This document shows, one piece after another, positions 9,585 through 19,588 of a stretch of 64,000 bases of DNA (the stretch's first letter is position 1; every line of letters starts with the position of its first letter). The notes below the pieces were generated by a model, which saw only the letters and a program-made list of their open reading frames with translations, was not told the DNA's origin and searched no databases. Origin of the DNA: Sphingomonas sp. LM7 (GTDB lineage Bacteria; Pseudomonadota; Alphaproteobacteria; Sphingomonadales; Sphingomonadaceae). The DNA is taken from contig NZ_CP019511.1 in NCBI RefSeq assembly GCF_002002925.1, forward strand, positions 3,627,001 through 3,691,000. The letters are read 5' to 3'. Position numbers and translations under genes: made by a program.

Positions 9585-10925
9585 ATGGCAAGAAAATATT
9601 TCGGCACAGACGGAATTCGCGGGGCAACCAACGAGCATCCGATGACCGCGGCAATGGCGATGAAGGTCGGTATGGCCGCCGGCGCGCATTTCGTGCGCGG
9701 CGATCACAAGCACCGCGTCGTGATCGGCAAGGACACGCGGCTTTCGGGCTATATGCTCGAAAATGCGATGGTCGCGGGGTTCACCTCGGTCGGCATGGAC
9801 GTCGTGCTGGTCGGGCCGATGCCTACGCCTGCGGTGGCGATGCTCACTCAGTCGATGCGCGCCGACATGGGCGTGATGATCTCGGCGAGCCACAATCCCT
9901 ATGCGGATAACGGCATCAAGCTGTTCGGGCCCGACGGCTACAAGCTCTCCGACGAGGACGAGCTGGCGATCGAGGCGTTGATCGACGGCGAGGTGCCGCT
10001 GGCCGCATCGGCGAATATCGGCCGCGCCCGCCGCGTCGAGGATGCCCGCGGGCGCTACACCCACGCCGCCAAATCGACTTTCCCCGGTGACCTGACGCTC
10101 GACGGGCTCAAGGTGGTGATCGATTGTGCCAATGGCGCAGCGTACCAGGTCGCGCCCTCCGCGCTATGGGAACTCGGCGCCGAAGTCGTCGCGATCGGCG
10201 TCACGCCCAATGGCAAGAACATCAACGACGGCGTCGGATCGACGGCGCCGGACACGCTGTGCGAGACGGTGGTCGGCTCCGGCGCGCATATCGGCATCGC
10301 GCTGGACGGCGACGCCGACCGGCTGATCGTCGTCGACGAGACCGGCCGGGTGATCGACGGCGACCAGCTGATGGCGCTGATCGCCGGCGGCTGGGCACGC
10401 CAGGGCCGGCTTGCCGGCGGTGGGCTGGTCACCACCGTGATGTCCAATCTCGGCCTCGAACGGCACCTTGCCGCGCAGGGGCTGGGCATGGTCCGCACGT
10501 CGGTCGGCGACCGCTACGTACTCGAGAAGATGCGCTCGTCGGGCTACAATGTCGGCGGCGAGCAATCGGGCCATATCATCCTTTCCGATTATGCCACTAC
10601 CGGCGACGGGCTGGTCGCCGCGCTGCAGGTACTCGCCGAACTGGTCCGCTCGGGCGCGCCGGCCAGCGAAGTGCTCCACCGCTTCGATCCACTGCCGCAG
10701 ATTCTCAAGAATGTCCGCTTCAAGGGCGGCAAACCGCTCGAGGAAGCGCAGGTCAAGGATGCCATCGCTGCCGCCGAGGCCGAGCTCCACGGCAATGGCC
10801 GCCTGGTGATCCGCGCCTCGGGCACCGAACCGGTGATCCGCGTGATGGCCGAAGGCGACGATCGCGGCCAGGTCGAGAGCGTGGTCGATCGGGTTTGCGA
10901 TGCAGTGCGCGCGGCGGCGGCGTGA
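9585..10925 (+). CDS. glmM: phosphoglucosamine mutase
   Basis: Converts glucosamine-6-phosphate to glucosamine-1-phosphate for peptidoglycan and lipopolysaccharide precursors. The 446-residue protein has FGTDGIRG near the N-terminus, the phosphoserine loop ISASHNP (catalytic Ser102), the metal-binding DGDADR and the sugar-binding GGEQSGH. The C-terminal [15 protein letters not shown] completes the four-domain mutase layout. Length is typical. It is the only cell-wall sugar gene in the neighbourhood. Confidence 0.96.
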   Translation: MARKYFGTDGIRGATNEHPMTAAMAMKVGMAAGAHFVRGDHKHRVVIGKDTRLSGYMLENAMVAGFTSVGMDVVLVGPMPTPAVAMLTQSMRADMGVMISASHNPYADNGIKLFGPDGYKLSDEDELAIEALIDGEVPLAASANIGRARRVEDARGRYTHAAKSTFPGDLTLDGLKVVIDCANGAAYQVAPSALWELGAEVVAIGVTPNGKNINDGVGSTAPDTLCETVVGSGAHIGIALDGDADRLIVVDETGRVIDGDQLMALIAGGWARQGRLAGGGLVTTVMSNLGLERHLAAQGLGMVRTSVGDRYVLEKMRSSGYNVGGEQSGHIILSDYATTGDGLVAALQVLAELVRSGAPASEVLHRFDPLPQILKNVRFKGGKPLEEAQVKDAIAAAEAELHGNGRLVIRASGTEPVIRVMAEGDDRGQVESVVDRVCDAVRAAAA

Positions 10926-10932
10926 CCGGAAA

Positions 10933-11007
10933 CCGTTCGTGCTGAGCCTGTCGAAGCACGGCGTTAGTTCGCGGCCCGGTGCCCTTCGACAGGCTCAGGG
11001 TGAACGG
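10933..11007. repeat. REP-like inverted repeat, second copy
   Basis: Outward arms 10933-10959 and 10979-11007 are reverse complements around TTCGACAGGCTCAG and end in GAACGG, the same family as the element at 2655-2742. It fills the glmM-DUF1272 gap; its right arm ends 12 bases before the next start. Confidence 0.8.
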
Positions 11008-11018
11008 AAGGCAAACTG

Positions 11019-11243
11019 ATGCTCGAAATGCGGCCCGACTGCGAACGCTGCGGCACCGATCTGCCCGCCGACGATCCCGGCGCGTTCATCTGCTCGTTCG
11101 AGTGCACTTTCTGCGCCGAATGCGCCGATGCGCTCGACGAGAATTGCCCGAACTGCGGCGGAGAATTGATGGACCGGCCGACGCGAACTGGTAAGGCGCT
11201 GGAGCGCAATCCCGCCTCGGCGGAGCGCAAGTTCAAGGGATAG
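11019..11243 (+). CDS. DUF1272 small cysteine-rich protein
   Basis: A 74-residue cytoplasmic protein with seven cysteines arranged as CxxC-type pairs (CERC, CTFCAEC, CPNCGG), as expected of a zinc-ribbon fold. The sequence matches the DUF1272 family, whose function is unknown. It starts just after the palindromic repeat and ends four bases before the thiD-VOC gene, so the two are probably co-transcribed. Confidence 0.85.
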   Translation: MLEMRPDCERCGTDLPADDPGAFICSFECTFCAECADALDENCPNCGGELMDRPTRTGKALERNPASAERKFKG

Positions 11244-11247
11244 ACCT

Positions 11248-12405
11248 GTGACGCCGCGTATCCTGATCATTGCCGGTTCGGACTCGGGCGGCGGCGCGGG
11301 TATCCAGGCCGATATCAAGACCGTCACCATGCTCGGCGGCCACGCGACGACTGCGATCACCGCGATCACCGCGCAGAACACGCTGGGCGTCGCTGGCGTC
11401 CACCCGGTGCCGACCGACATGGTCATCGCCCAGATCGACGCAGTAGTGCGCGATATCGGCGTCGATGCCGTCAAGATCGGCATGATCGGATCGGCGCGCA
11501 CTGCGCTGGCAGTGGCCGAGAAGCTCGCAGAGTTGCCACGCGTGCCGGTGGTGTTCGATCCGGTCATGGTCGCGACCAGCGGCGCGACGCTCGCCGACGA
11601 TGCGACGATCGCGGCATTCGAGCGGCTGATGGACCGCGCGACCGTCGTCACCCCCAACCTCCCGGAACTCGACGCGCTCGGCGGCAGCCCCGCCGCGCTG
11701 CTAAAGGCACATGGCTGCGCCGTGCTGGTCAAGGGCGGCCACGGAACCGAGTCGCAGGTCACCGACCGGCTCCATTCGGCCAATCCCGACGATCCTCCCG
11801 AGATCGAATGGAGCGATCCGAGGATCGAGACGCAAGCGACCCACGGCACCGGCTGCACGCTCTCCTCGGCGATCGCCTGCGGGCTGGCACAGGAGTGGGA
11901 CCTGCCCGAGGCGGTGACGCGCGCGCGTCGCTTCGTGCGGATCGCGATGCGCGAGGCGCCGGACCTGGGCCGCGGCCATGGCCCGATGGGGCAACAGGCG
12001 GTGCGGCTCGATCTCAACATGAGCTTCTTCGAGCCGATGCTGAACCAGGTGACGGTGCCGGCGCGCGATCTCGCGGCGAGCGAGCGCTTTTATCGCCTGC
12101 TCGGGCTGCGACAGGTGGTCCGTGCCGCCCCGCGCTATGCCCGGTTCGAGACCGAAGGCGGCGCGACCTTCTCGATCGCCACCGACGAAGCCTATACTGC
12201 GCCGGTCGCCTATTTCGAATGCGGCGACCTCGACGTGACCGTCGCCTATCTCCAGCAACAGGGGATCAAGTTCGAAGGCGAGCCCAAGGACGAGCCCTGG
12301 GGCTGGCGCGAGGCGCGGCTGCGCGATCCCGCGGGCAATGCGATTCGTCTCTATCAGGCTGGCGAGATGCGCCGCTTTCCGCCATGGCGCCTCGACGATG
12401 CTTAA
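11248..12405 (+). CDS. thiD: ThiD (HMP/HMP-P kinase) fused to a C-terminal VOC domain
   Basis: Residues 1-255 are a complete ThiD kinase, which phosphorylates hydroxymethylpyrimidine and its phosphate for thiamine synthesis. The substrate loop is [15 protein letters not shown] (10-24) and the anion-hole cysteine is in HGTGC (Cys203). Residues 262-385 form a vicinal-oxygen-chelate (glyoxalase/bleomycin-resistance-like) domain, from [20 protein letters not shown] to the typical [12 protein letters not shown]. No stop separates them, so one 385-residue chain is predicted. A GTG start and tight spacing link it to the DUF1272 gene. Met258 could serve as an internal start for a free VOC protein. 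ThiD is normally about 260 residues. Confidence 0.9.
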   Translation: MTPRILIIAGSDSGGGAGIQADIKTVTMLGGHATTAITAITAQNTLGVAGVHPVPTDMVIAQIDAVVRDIGVDAVKIGMIGSARTALAVAEKLAELPRVPVVFDPVMVATSGATLADDATIAAFERLMDRATVVTPNLPELDALGGSPAALLKAHGCAVLVKGGHGTESQVTDRLHSANPDDPPEIEWSDPRIETQATHGTGCTLSSAIACGLAQEWDLPEAVTRARRFVRIAMREAPDLGRGHGPMGQQAVRLDLNMSFFEPMLNQVTVPARDLAASERFYRLLGLRQVVRAAPRYARFETEGGATFSIATDEAYTAPVAYFECGDLDVTVAYLQQQGIKFEGEPKDEPWGWREARLRDPAGNAIRLYQAGEMRRFPPWRLDDA

Positions 12406-13039
12406 GTCTGGGCCTGACCTCAAATTCGAGCGGAAATACAAGCGGCTGCACAAGGGCCATGTCGCCGGCGTGGACGAAGCGGGCAGGGGCCCACTCGCCG
12501 GGCCGGTGGTCGCCGCTGCAGTGGTGCTCGATCCCAAATGCATCCCCGAGGGCATCGACGATTCGAAGGTGCTGACCGCCGCCAAGCGCGAGCGGCTGTG
12601 CGAAGAATTGCTCAAATGCGCCAAGGTCGGGGTCGGCATCGCGAGTGTCGAAGAGATCGATAGCCTCAACATCTTCTGGGCGACGATGCTGGCGATGACG
12701 CGTGCGGTCGATGCACTTGGCTTCGTGCCTGCCTTCGTGCTGGTCGACGGCAATCGCTGCCCCGATTGGGATCATCAGAGTCACGCCGTAGTCGGCGGCG
12801 ACGCGCTGTGCCTGTCGATCGCCGCAGCCTCGATCGTCGCCAAGCATCGCCGTGACTGCATGATGGCGGAGCTCGACGCGCTCCACCCCGGCTATGGCTG
12901 GGCGAGCAACAAGGGCTATGGCGCCAGGGTCCATCAGGAGGCGCTCCGCGCGCTCGGCCCGACGCCGCATCACCGCCGCAGCTTCGCGCCCGTCGCGCAG
13001 GCAGAGCTCGATTTCGGGCCTCGCATCGCCGCCGGATAG
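12398..13039 (+). CDS. rnhB: ribonuclease HII
   Basis: Removes ribonucleotides from RNA-DNA hybrids and from DNA. The 213-residue protein has the catalytic [14 protein letters not shown] motif, the second acidic site FVLVDGNR and [12 protein letters not shown]. The ATG at 12398 overlaps the end of the ThiD-VOC gene by eight bases. An upstream in-frame start inside the preceding gene would add 20 unrelated residues. The C-terminus ends a little after HHRRSF, as in the family. Confidence 0.95.
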   Translation: MLKSGPDLKFERKYKRLHKGHVAGVDEAGRGPLAGPVVAAAVVLDPKCIPEGIDDSKVLTAAKRERLCEELLKCAKVGVGIASVEEIDSLNIFWATMLAMTRAVDALGFVPAFVLVDGNRCPDWDHQSHAVVGGDALCLSIAAASIVAKHRRDCMMAELDALHPGYGWASNKGYGARVHQEALRALGPTPHHRRSFAPVAQAELDFGPRIAAG

Positions 13040-13107
13040 AATTTCCGTACACCTGCGCGAAAGGTAGGCGGTGGCAAGCGCGGGACTTCGCCATTAGATT
13101 GGGACTC

Positions 13108-15969
13108 ATGCATCGTTTCCTGCGGTCTCCGCTCCTCGCTTCCTTCGCCCTCGTCATGCTCGCACCGGCCCTGCCGGTGTACGCGCAGACTGCGCCGCGG
13201 CCGGTCCAGACCGCCGAGGATCCCTGGCTCTATAAGGGCAGCGACCTCGTCCATGACGAAGAATGGAAGTTCGGGCGGCTCCCCAACGGGGTGCGCTATG
13301 CGGTGCGCAAGAACGGCGTGCCGCCGGGCCAGGTCTCGGTGCGCGTGCGAATCGATGCGGGCTCGCTCAACGAGCAGGAGAGCGAACGCGGCTTCGCCCA
13401 TCTCCTCGAGCATCTCTCGTTCCGCGGCTCGACCTTCGTGCCAGATGGTGAATCGAAGCGGATCTGGCAGCGGCTGGGCGTGACCTTCGGCTCGGATTCG
13501 AACGCGAGCACCACCTTCACCCAGACCGTCTACAAGCTCGACTTGCCCAACGCGACGAGCGCGGGGCTGGACGAGAGCTTCAAGATCCTCACCGGCATGA
13601 TGTCCGCGCCGGCGATCACCCAGGCCTCGCTCGATGCCGAGCGGCCCGTGGTGCTGGCCGAGGCGCGCGAGCAGCCGGGCGGGCAGGAGCGGCTCCAGGA
13701 CGCGATGCTCGGACTGATGTTCGCCGGCCAGCCGGTCGCCAATCGCAAGCCGATCGGCACCACCGCGGCGCTGACCGCGGCGACGCCCGAATCGGTCAAT
13801 GCCTTCCACGCGCGCTGGTACCGTCCCGACAAGGCAGTGGTGATCGTCATCGGCGATCTCGACACTGCTGTGCTCGAATCGATGGTGCAGAAGCATTTCT
13901 CGACCTGGACGGCGACCGGCCCGACGCCGCAGAGCCCCGATTTCGGCAAGCCGGCCGAAAACCATCCGGTCGCCGCCAGCGTCGTCGAGCCCGCGGTGCC
14001 GCCGCTGGCGATGATGGCGATCGTGCGGCCCTGGACGGTTTTCACTGACACGGTGATCTTCAACCAGAAGCGGATGATCGACCTGATCGCGATCCGCATC
14101 ATCAACCGGCGGCTCGAATCGCGTGCGCGCTCGGGCGGCAGCTTCGTCGGCGCGGGGGCGGACCTCAGCGACGTCGCGCGCTCGGCCAACGTCACCACGG
14201 TCAACGTGATGCCGGTCGGCGCCGACTGGCAGACTGCACTGCGCGACGTGCGTGGTGTGATCGCCGATGCCCAGGCCAGCGCGCCGACCCAAGCCGAGAT
14301 CGACCGCGAAGTTGCCGAGATCGAATCGTCGATGAAGCAGCGGATCGCCACCGCGCCGGTCGAATCGGGGATGAAGCTCGCCGACGACCTGGTCGAAGCC
14401 GTCGATATCAACGAGACGGTGACCACGCCCGAGGCTTCTTACGATATCTTCAAGTCGGCGGTGGCCGCGAAGATGTTCACGCCGGAAACCGTGCAGGCGG
14501 CGTCGAAGCGCGTGTTCGAAGGCACCGCGGTGCGTGCGCTGGTCAACACCCACACCCCCGACGCCAAGCTCGTCGCCAAGGTGACCGCGGCGCTGAAGAC
14601 CGAAATCGCCGGCAGCGGCGCGACGCGCAAGGCGCTGGGCGACGTCTCGTTCGATCAGCTGCCCGCGCTCGGCACACCCGGCACGGTGACCAGCCGCGCC
14701 GAGATCGTGCCGGGGCTCGACATCGAGAAAGTGGTGTTCGCCAACGGCGTCAACCTGCTGATGCGCCAGGATTCGTCCGAAGTCGGCAAAGTCTATGTCA
14801 ATGTCCGGTTCGGCCGCGGGCTCAACGCACTTCCCAACCGGCCTAGCGCGGCCTGGGCCGGCGAAATGGCGCTGGTCGCCAGCGGCGTCGGCAAGTTCGG
14901 ACAGGAGGAGCTCGATGCGCTGGTCGGCAAGCGCCAGATGGGCTTCGACTTCGATGTCGCCGCCGACGCGTTCCGCTTCGGTGGCCAGACCAACAAGGAA
15001 GACCTGACCGATCAGCTGCGGCTGTTCGCGGCCAAGCTCTCGGCGCCCGCCTGGGATCCCAATCCGATATTGCGCGCCAAGACCGGCGTGCTCTCGGGCT
15101 ATGCCGGGCTGACCTCGTCGCCCGACGCAGTGCTCGGCCGCGATCTCGAGAACCTGCTCCACTCGGGCGATGCGCGCTGGGGCATTCCCGCCCGCGCGAC
15201 GATCCAGGCGACCACGCCGGCGACGTTCCGCAAGCTGTGGGAGCCGCTGCTCGCCAGCGGCCCGATCGAAGTCGAAGTGTTCGGCGATATGGATTCGGAC
15301 GCCACGATCAAGGCAGTTGGCGAGACGTTCGGCGCACTCAAGCCGCGCACCGCCAGCACGGCGCCGGCGCCTGCGATCACCTTCCCGGCGCACGTCGCCA
15401 AGCCCGTCGTGCGCACCCACACCGGCAAGCCCGACCAGGCAGCCGCAGTGATCGCCTGGCCGACCGGCGCGGGCAGCGAAGGCATCTCGGAAAGCCGCAA
15501 GCTCGACGTGCTCGCCGCAGTGTTCCGCGACCGGCTGATCGATCAGCTGCGCAGCCAGGCGGGGATGAGCTATTCGCCCAACGTCGCCAGCCAATGGCCG
15601 CTCGGCCTCACCGGGGGCGGCAAGCTGATTGCGCTCGGCATGATCGCGCCGGACAAGACCGACTTCTTCTTCAAGCTGGCCCGCGACATCGCCGCGGACC
15701 TGACCGCCAAGCCGATCGACAGCGACGAGCTCAACCGTTCGCTGACGCCGATCAAGCAGCAGCTGATCCGCCAGTCCAGCGGCAACATGTTCTGGATGCG
15801 ACTGGTCGAGGGCGGCAGCTACGATCCGCTGCGGATCGCGGCAGTCGATACGCTGGCGCGCGACATCGCGACGACGACGCCGGCAGAGCTCCAGGCGCTG
15901 GCCGCAAAATATCTGCGGCCGGACAAGGACTGGACGATGATCGTGGTGCCCAAGGCAGGCGCCAAGTAA
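13108..15969 (+). CDS. exported M16 family zinc metallopeptidase
   Basis: A 953-residue periplasmic, pitrilysin-like peptidase. A signal peptide (1-27, ending PVYA/Q) is followed by the inverted zinc motif HLLEH (98-102), with the third ligand region LDAERPVVLAEARE downstream. The layout is the usual one: an active N-terminal M16 half and an inactive C-terminal half. A second repeat begins near FANGVNLLMRQDSSEVG. Such proteins degrade peptides in the periplasm, but the substrate is unknown. The ATG at 13108 gives a clean signal peptide; a TTG three codons upstream is less likely. Confidence 0.92.
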   Translation: MHRFLRSPLLASFALVMLAPALPVYAQTAPRPVQTAEDPWLYKGSDLVHDEEWKFGRLPNGVRYAVRKNGVPPGQVSVRVRIDAGSLNEQESERGFAHLLEHLSFRGSTFVPDGESKRIWQRLGVTFGSDSNASTTFTQTVYKLDLPNATSAGLDESFKILTGMMSAPAITQASLDAERPVVLAEAREQPGGQERLQDAMLGLMFAGQPVANRKPIGTTAALTAATPESVNAFHARWYRPDKAVVIVIGDLDTAVLESMVQKHFSTWTATGPTPQSPDFGKPAENHPVAASVVEPAVPPLAMMAIVRPWTVFTDTVIFNQKRMIDLIAIRIINRRLESRARSGGSFVGAGADLSDVARSANVTTVNVMPVGADWQTALRDVRGVIADAQASAPTQAEIDREVAEIESSMKQRIATAPVESGMKLADDLVEAVDINETVTTPEASYDIFKSAVAAKMFTPETVQAASKRVFEGTAVRALVNTHTPDAKLVAKVTAALKTEIAGSGATRKALGDVSFDQLPALGTPGTVTSRAEIVPGLDIEKVVFANGVNLLMRQDSSEVGKVYVNVRFGRGLNALPNRPSAAWAGEMALVASGVGKFGQEELDALVGKRQMGFDFDVAADAFRFGGQTNKEDLTDQLRLFAAKLSAPAWDPNPILRAKTGVLSGYAGLTSSPDAVLGRDLENLLHSGDARWGIPARATIQATTPATFRKLWEPLLASGPIEVEVFGDMDSDATIKAVGETFGALKPRTASTAPAPAITFPAHVAKPVVRTHTGKPDQAAAVIAWPTGAGSEGISESRKLDVLAAVFRDRLIDQLRSQAGMSYSPNVASQWPLGLTGGGKLIALGMIAPDKTDFFFKLARDIAADLTAKPIDSDELNRSLTPIKQQLIRQSSGNMFWMRLVEGGSYDPLRIAAVDTLARDIATTTPAELQALAAKYLRPDKDWTMIVVPKAGAK

Positions 15970-15976
15970 GCGGCTC

Positions 15977-15998
15977 CCCCTCCCCGATCAGGGAGGGG
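15977..15998. terminator. hairpin between convergent genes
   Basis: An 8-bp stem CCCCTCCC/GGGAGGGG with a six-base loop sits in the 35-base gap where the M16 gene and the acyl-CoA ligase gene converge. There is no clear T-run on either side, so its role as a terminator is a guess from position. Confidence 0.4.
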
Positions 15999-16004
15999 AA
16001 CGGC

Positions 16005-17789
16005 TCAATACAGCGCGTCCAGCCTTTCGCCATAGACTTGCCGCAGCACATGGCGGCGGATCTTCAGGCTGGGCGTCAGCTGCTCATTCTCGATCGTGAA
16101 TGGCCCGTCGGCGAGGGTGAACTTGCGCACCCGCTCGATCACCGACAGGTCCCTGTTCACGCGCTCGACCGCTGCGCCGAGCGCCGCCTTGAAATCGGGA
16201 TCGTGCGAAAGATCTCTGAAATTGCACTTGGTCGCGGTGCGCGCGCACCATTCCTGCACCCATTCGGGATCGGGGACGATCACTGCGGTCATGTACGGTT
16301 TCTTGTCGCCCGCGATCATCGCCTGGACGATCTCGGGCTGCAGGGTGAGCATCCCTTCCACCTTTTGCGGCGCGACATTGTCGCCCTTGTCGTTGACGAT
16401 GATGTCCTTCTTGCGGTCGGTGATCTTGATGCGGCCGCGATCGTCGATGACGCCGATATCGCCGGTGTGGAGCCAGCCGTCCTTTAGGACGCGATTGGTC
16501 TCCTCCTCGTTGCGCCAATAGCCGTGCATGACCAGCTCGCCGCGCACCAGGATCTCGCCATCCTCGGCGATGCGGACTTCGACATCGGGCAACGGGGGGC
16601 CGACGGTGTCGTGGCGCAGGCCCGCGCTGGGGCGATTGCACGAGATCACCGGCGCAGCCTCGGTCTGGCCATAGCCCTGCAGGAAGGTGAGGCCGATCGA
16701 TTCGAAAAAGATGCCGACTTCGGGATTGAGCGGCGCGCCGCCTGATACCATCGCCTTGATCCGCCCGCCGAAGCGCTTCGAGATCTTGGGCAGCAGCGTC
16801 GCCTTGAGGATCAGGCTCATCGGCTGGTCGTGGAGCGGCACGCCGCCCGCGGCACGCTTGCCGCCGATCGAGACCGCGCGGTCGAGCAGATAGCTGGCGA
16901 GCCGGCCCTGCTTCTCGATCTGTTTGGAGATGCGGGTTCGCAGCACTTCGAACAACCGCGGCACCACCACCATGATCGTCGGGCGGACCTCCTCGATGTT
17001 GGAGGCGAGCTTTTCCAGCCCTTCGGAATAATAGATTTCCGCGCCGAGCCCGATCGGGAAATGCTGTCCGCCGGTATGCTCATAGGCATGGGATAGCGGC
17101 AGGAAGGAGAGGAACACCTCGTCCTCCCAGCCGAAATCCTCCGAAATGATCGTGCAGCAGCCATTGACGTTGTGGAGGATCGCGCCGTGATGCTGCATCA
17201 CGCCGCGCGGGGAGCCGCCGGTGCCGCTGGTGTAGATGATGCACGCCAGTTCCTCGCGCTTGAACGATGCGCGCGCGGCGACCACCTCGGGATCGGCGGG
17301 ATGGTTTGCGACCAGATCCTTCCAGTCGTGGAAGTCCATCGAGCCCGACTGGCCGACGCGGACATCGTCGATGCCGATTACCATCCGCGCCGAGGACGAT
17401 CGGATGGCGGCGGGCAGCAGCGTCTTGGCGAGCTTGGTGTTCGAGACGACGATCGCACAGGCGCCCGAATTCTCGATGATGTGCAGGTGATCGCGCTCGG
17501 TGTTGGTGGTGTAGGTCGGCACGGTCACGCAGCCTGCGGCCATGATCGCCAGATCGGTGATGCAGAATTCCGGCCGGTTCTCCGAAACCAGCATCACCCG
17601 GTCGCCGTTCCGAAGGCCCAGTGCCTGCAGTGCCGTGGCCAGGCTGGCGACCTGTCGCGCTGCCTCCGCCCAGCTGGTCGGCTGCCACTTGCCCTCGGCC
17701 TTGTGCCAGAGAAACGGCTTGTCGCCCTTCTCGCGTGCCCGCGTGAAGAACATCTGGACTAGGTTGTCGAACCGTTCGAGCTTACGCAT
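16005..17789 (-). CDS. long-chain fatty acid--CoA ligase (AMP-forming)
   Basis: Activates long-chain fatty acids to acyl-CoA through an acyl-adenylate. The 594-residue protein has the P-loop YTSGTGGSPRGV, the acyl-binding/adenylation motif GYGQTEAAPVIS and the hinge region WLHTGDIGVIDDRGRIKITDRKKD. This layout is the FAA1/FadD15-like group. The ATG at 17789 has a strong purine-rich site (GGGGGAGAG) just ahead. It is convergent with the M16 peptidase and 38 bases downstream of ggt on the same strand. Whether it feeds beta-oxidation or lipid synthesis is not shown. Confidence 0.92.
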   Translation of the reverse strand: MRKLERFDNLVQMFFTRAREKGDKPFLWHKAEGKWQPTSWAEAARQVASLATALQALGLRNGDRVMLVSENRPEFCITDLAIMAAGCVTVPTYTTNTERDHLHIIENSGACAIVVSNTKLAKTLLPAAIRSSSARMVIGIDDVRVGQSGSMDFHDWKDLVANHPADPEVVAARASFKREELACIIYTSGTGGSPRGVMQHHGAILHNVNGCCTIISEDFGWEDEVFLSFLPLSHAYEHTGGQHFPIGLGAEIYYSEGLEKLASNIEEVRPTIMVVVPRLFEVLRTRISKQIEKQGRLASYLLDRAVSIGGKRAAGGVPLHDQPMSLILKATLLPKISKRFGGRIKAMVSGGAPLNPEVGIFFESIGLTFLQGYGQTEAAPVISCNRPSAGLRHDTVGPPLPDVEVRIAEDGEILVRGELVMHGYWRNEEETNRVLKDGWLHTGDIGVIDDRGRIKITDRKKDIIVNDKGDNVAPQKVEGMLTLQPEIVQAMIAGDKKPYMTAVIVPDPEWVQEWCARTATKCNFRDLSHDPDFKAALGAAVERVNRDLSVIERVRKFTLADGPFTIENEQLTPSLKIRRHVLRQVYGERLDALY

Positions 17790-17827
17790 CTCTCTCCCCC
17801 TCGGGCACCGCTTTGGCGGCGTCCCGC

Positions 17828-19543
17828 TTATTCCGATGGCCGGTCCGGCCGCGGCACGACGCGCTTGATCGGCGCGACCACGCCGTCCTGATACATAACG
17901 ACGCCTTCGCTTCGCGGATCCGCGCCGCCGGTCCAGCGGCCGCCGACCCATTCGACGGCATTGGCCTTGAGCCCTAGCGGTGCCGAGCGGACCTGCTCGC
18001 CCAATGCCTTCAGCGCCGGGATCATCGCGTCGAGCTGGGTATCGCGTTCGGCGGTGGCGACTTGCCCCGGCGCGAACAACAGCCCGAGTGCAATCGACTC
18101 CTGCGAGCTCAGCTTCCAGTCGACCACGCCGATGATCGCCTTGGCGACCTGCGCGATGATCGTAGGCCCGCCCGCGGCGCCGATTGCCAGGCGGACCTTG
18201 CCATCGGGGCCATAGACGATCGTCGGCGCCATCGAGCTGCGCGGGCGCTTGCCGCCCTCGATCCGGTTGGCGACGAAATAGCCGTCACTCTCTGGGACGA
18301 TGTCGAAATCGGTGAGTTCGTTGTTAAGCATCGTGCCGTCCACCGACAGCCCCGATCCCCAGCCGCCCTCGATCGTCGTCGTCACCTGCGCGACGTTGCC
18401 GGCACCGTCGGCGACCGACAGCGATGTGGTGCCGGAGACTTCGTTGGGCGTGACCCGCGTGCGCGGCGGCGCGCCGCGCGGCGTGCCCGCGACGATGTTG
18501 GCGATGCTGGTCTTGGGGTTGATCAGCGCCGAACGGCTGGCAAGATAGCGCGAGTCGAGCAGCCCCTTGAGCGGCACCTTCACGAAATCGGGATCGCCGA
18601 GATAGAGATTGCGATCGGCAAAGGCGAGGCGCGTCGATTCGGCGAACAGGTGCCACGCGACCGGCGACTCCTTGCCGAGCTTCGCCATGTCGAAGCGTTC
18701 AAGCTGCTTGAGGGTCATCAGCACCGCGATGCCGCCCGACGACGGCGGCGCCATCGAGCAGATTTTATAGCGGCGATAGGTGCCGCACAGCACGGGCCGC
18801 TGCTTGGCCTCATACGCCGCGAGATCGCCGACCGTCATCTTCGAAGGATTGCGCGCGGCGTTGTTGACCGTGTCGACCAGCTTTTGCGCCTGCGGACCGA
18901 CATAGAAGCTGTCGGGGCCGAGCTTGGCAACTCGCTCGAGCAGATCGGCCTGCGCGGGATTGCGCGCGGTCGCGCCGGCTGCCAACGGCTTGCCGTCCGC
19001 GCCGGCATAGAGCGCGCGTGTCGCCGGCGAGACATGGCTTGAATAGGCGCGCAGCGCATTGGCTAAGCGTGGCGAGACCGGGAAGCCGTCGCGCGCCAGC
19101 CGGATCGCGGGGCCGAACAGGTCCGCCCAGGGCAGCTTGCCGTTCTTGTCATGCGCCAGCGCCATCGCGCGCAGCGTGCCCGGCACGCCGACGCTGCGTC
19201 CGCCGGGGATCGCATCGCGGATGCCCAGCGGCTTGCCGTCGGCATAGAACCAATGCCCGTCGGCCGCCATCGGCGCAGCCTCGCGGCCGTCGACGGTGAT
19301 CGTCCGTCTGGTCTTGGCGTCATGGACCACGAAGAAGGCGCCGCCGCCGATCCCGGCGCTCTGCGGCTCGACGACGTTCAATGCCAGCATCGTCGCGATC
19401 GCCGCGTCGGTCGCGGTGCCGCCCTTGTTCAGTATCTCGACGCCCGCTGCGGCGGCTCTCGGGTCAGCAGCGCTGACGATTCCCTGCGCCGATGCGGCGA
19501 AGGGCAGGAACAGGGCAATCAGCAACGCGACCGTTTTTTTCAT
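17828..19543 (-). CDS. ggt: gamma-glutamyltransferase
   Basis: Periplasmic enzyme that cleaves and transfers the gamma-glutamyl group of glutathione. The 571-residue precursor has a signal peptide (MKKTVALLIALFLPFAASAQ). The self-cleavage site precedes Thr372 in SGTTSLSVAD, which becomes the N-terminal nucleophile of the small subunit. The conserved segments GIGGGAFFVVHD and EGGWGSGLSVDG are present. It sits between pyrD and the acyl-CoA ligase gene on one strand. Together with gor it suggests active glutathione turnover, though the genes are not adjacent. Confidence 0.94.
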   Translation of the reverse strand: MKKTVALLIALFLPFAASAQGIVSAADPRAAAAGVEILNKGGTATDAAIATMLALNVVEPQSAGIGGGAFFVVHDAKTRRTITVDGREAAPMAADGHWFYADGKPLGIRDAIPGGRSVGVPGTLRAMALAHDKNGKLPWADLFGPAIRLARDGFPVSPRLANALRAYSSHVSPATRALYAGADGKPLAAGATARNPAQADLLERVAKLGPDSFYVGPQAQKLVDTVNNAARNPSKMTVGDLAAYEAKQRPVLCGTYRRYKICSMAPPSSGGIAVLMTLKQLERFDMAKLGKESPVAWHLFAESTRLAFADRNLYLGDPDFVKVPLKGLLDSRYLASRSALINPKTSIANIVAGTPRGAPPRTRVTPNEVSGTTSLSVADGAGNVAQVTTTIEGGWGSGLSVDGTMLNNELTDFDIVPESDGYFVANRIEGGKRPRSSMAPTIVYGPDGKVRLAIGAAGGPTIIAQVAKAIIGVVDWKLSSQESIALGLLFAPGQVATAERDTQLDAMIPALKALGEQVRSAPLGLKANAVEWVGGRWTGGADPRSEGVVMYQDGVVAPIKRVVPRPDRPSE

Positions 19544-19561
19544 GGCCCCAGCCGTAGCCCG

Positions 19562-19580
19562 CTTTGCCGTGTCGGCAAAG
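19562..19580. terminator. perfect 8-bp hairpin between pyrD and ggt
   Basis: CTTTGCCG-TGT-CGGCAAAG forms a perfect stem in the 45-base gap after the pyrD stop and before the ggt start (both minus strand). No T-run follows, so it may be a processing or weak termination site. Confidence 0.35.
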
Positions 19581-19588
19581 ACGCTACA

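Noticed and set aside
12970..15594. An 874-codon minus-strand frame antisense to the M16 peptidase
   Set aside because: A shadow frame from high GC codon bias; the plus strand carries the HxxEH motif and a signal peptide.
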